From assembly GCF_026013545.1 (NCBI RefSeq), contig NZ_JAPDOG010000004.1:230294-294293 (forward strand): DNA of 64,000 bases, written 5' to 3'. The notes under the pieces are model-generated. The model saw nothing but the letters and a program-made list of their open reading frames with translations, was not told the origin of the DNA and ran no database searches. Positions 63,022-64,000 of the stretch are shown here, in pieces (the first letter of the stretch is position 1; each line of letters starts with the position of its first letter). This DNA is from Defluviimonas salinarum (lineage in GTDB: Bacteria; Pseudomonadota; Alphaproteobacteria; Rhodobacterales; Rhodobacteraceae). Made by a program: the position numbers and the translations under genes.

Positions 63022-63153
63022 TTAGCTGCCGTACTTGCCCGAGAAGGTCGGCTCGGTCGTGACCGGCTGCTCGACGACGACCGGCTCTTCCTGCTGGGCG
63101 CAAGCCGCCACGAAGGCGACGAGCATGCACGCGAACAGCGCTTTTTTGGACAT
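63022..63153 (-). CDS. 43-aa lipoprotein
   Basis: A very short gene: MSKKALFACMLVAFVAAC begins with a signal peptide and lipobox (VAAC), then a short acidic, Val/Thr-rich tail that ends FSGKYGS. GGAGTGACAA precedes the ATG. Small lipoproteins with this build (entericidin-like or spacer proteins) are often missed by gene callers. The function is unknown. Confidence 0.7.
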   Translation of the reverse strand: MSKKALFACMLVAFVAACAQQEEPVVVEQPVTTEPTFSGKYGS

Positions 63154-63364
63154 TTGTCACTCCTGCTCAAGGGGGCAGCGAAGGGATCTTCCGCAATCGA
63201 CTGCCGGTGTTTTTCAATATCGGCTGCGTTGTCGCCGCCGTCGCACATCATAGTGGATGACATCAAGCGGGCCCATGCGTCCGTTGTCAAGTTCGCGAGT
63301 TGTGGCACCGCAGCATCACTTGACATTTCAAGAACTGCAGGCCGCAAAAATGCCGTCGCGCGCA

Positions 63365-63799
63365 TCAGAACGCCTCCCATACACAGCGGTCGCCGTCGCG
63401 GCTGAACGCCTCGAAAAATTGTGTCGCCTCCGGTGCCACCTCGCCGAACGGAACCGGCCTGTCCGCGAGCGAGATCACGATCTGCGCCGGCGCCGGCCCG
63501 ATCTCGGGCAGGCGCGGCAGGGCATAGGTCTCGCAGAGCCAGGCCATGTCGGCCTGGGCCGACTCGGCGCTGATTCCGCCGTCCTCGCGGCCGATCGCCG
63601 GCGCGAGGAACCGGAACCGCAGCGTCAGCCCCTCGGTTCCCGGCGCCGAGCGGATCACGTCAAGCGCGGTGACCTCCTGGCCCGAGGGCACGGTGATCGC
63701 CCCCGCGGCCTCAGGCCCGGCCGTCTCGCTCCCGTTCGTGGCAAACCACAGCATCGTGGCGATCACTCCCATTGCAGTTCCGGCCAGCCAGATCCTCAC
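63365..63799 (-). CDS. DUF6497 family protein
   Basis: A 144-aa exported protein with an N-terminal hydrophobic anchor or signal (MRIWLAGTAMGVIATMLWFA). I recognise the DUF6497 pattern VPSGQEVTALDVI, RFRFLAPAIGRE, ADMAWLCETYALP, VISLADRPVPFGEVAPEATQFFEAF and the end CVWEAF. The family is known mainly from Rhodobacterales and has no known function. GTG start. It follows pccB by 88 nt on the same strand. Confidence 0.78.
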   Translation of the reverse strand: MRIWLAGTAMGVIATMLWFATNGSETAGPEAAGAITVPSGQEVTALDVIRSAPGTEGLTLRFRFLAPAIGREDGGISAESAQADMAWLCETYALPRLPEIGPAPAQIVISLADRPVPFGEVAPEATQFFEAFSRDGDRCVWEAF

Positions 63800-63886
63800 G
63801 ACGGCCTCCCCTTCGGGCGGCTCGCCGCGCTGCGGCTCGTGGCTGCGACCTCGTCAGTTGGCATCAACTCCTCCCCGGCGATGCCT

Positions 63887-64000
63887 CACAACGGAATGTT
63901 GTCGTGCTTCTTCCAGGGATTGCTGAGTTTCTTGGTCCGGAGCGAGGCGAAGGCGCGGGCCACCCGCTTGCGGGTTCCGTGCGGCATGATCACCTCGTCG
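63887..64000 (-). CDS. pccB: Propionyl-CoA carboxylase beta subunit, C-terminal end (partial)
   Basis: The last 37 residues of a carboxyltransferase subunit: DEVIMPHGTRKRVARAFASL, then RTKKLSNPWKKHDNIPL. This end is highly conserved in PccB. The remainder lies beyond the right edge. With pccA and mcm it forms the propionyl-CoA to succinyl-CoA route. Confidence 0.9.

Noticed and set aside
57014..63886. Idea that the mutase belongs to the nicotinate route (methyleneglutarate mutase)
   Set aside because: The sequence is a typical methylmalonyl-CoA mutase and sits with pccA and pccB, which explains it fully.

Overview
The window is high-GC DNA from an alphaproteobacterium, most likely an aerobic member of the Rhodobacterales (Paracoccaceae). 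Support for this includes the dctB/dctD/dctPQM block, the perM-hdaA-ppk-ppx run, the mcm/pccA/pccB block with a DUF6497 gene, the folB-folP-glmM order, and the absence of most AT-rich spacers. It carries about 55 protein genes. I found no rRNA, tRNA, CRISPR array or intact insertion sequence.

Layout. Bases 1-2,772: a glycine-betaine type ABC importer (binding protein and partial ATPase), divergent from a DeoR regulator. 2,773-3,960: a lower-GC patch with one unrecognised membrane protein. 3,964-10,298: a TRAP C4-dicarboxylate-type transporter (dctPQM) with its two-component system dctB/dctD. 10,488-17,862: a TTG-start XRE/cupin regulator, then a complete dipeptide-type ABC importer (dppA, M24 peptidase, dppBCDF). 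17,971-26,381: the most interesting part. It holds an enamidase-like amidohydrolase, a 6-hydroxynicotinate-reductase-like Fe-S protein, a fused [2Fe-2S]/molybdopterin hydroxylase, its FAD subunit, an AA_synth (DUF1185-type) protein, a UPF0280 ApbE-like protein and a MarR regulator. This resembles the nicotinate ring-reduction route of the anaerobe Eubacterium barkeri. A matching palindrome covers the presumed promoters of both the amidohydrolase and the UPF0280-to-reductase operon, which ties the two transcription units into one MarR regulon.

26,425-38,660: mostly housekeeping and small-molecule genes. These are yqeY, carA, a membrane glycosyltransferase with an N-terminal c-di-GMP-type MshEN domain, a GntR regulator, a HAD nucleotidase, a flavin monooxygenase of the UbiH type, a methyltransferase, a class V aminotransferase, two overlapping Lrp genes divergent from ilvC, and a DMT exporter. 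38,668-47,418: glmM-folP-folB (folB with an unusual C-terminal half), a SleB-type wall hydrolase, a diverged PPDK-like protein, an AI-2E family permease and hdaA. 47,466-56,948: ppk1, ppx, a small secreted protein, an EEP nuclease/phosphatase, a TerB-DnaJ protein, a GNAT and a VOC protein, nhaA and panE. 57,014-64,000: the propionyl-CoA/methylmalonyl-CoA block (mcm, pccA, the end of pccB) with several small lipoproteins and hypothetical proteins between its members.

How the parts work together. Three different importers are encoded in the first 18 kb, and in each one the binding-protein gene is followed by a strong hairpin. The dpp importer runs straight into the amidohydrolase gene, so uptake and ring cleavage of an N-heterocyclic compound may be coupled. 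All coordinates and starts were worked out by reading the sequence. Functional names come from recognised motifs and family knowledge, and no searches were run.
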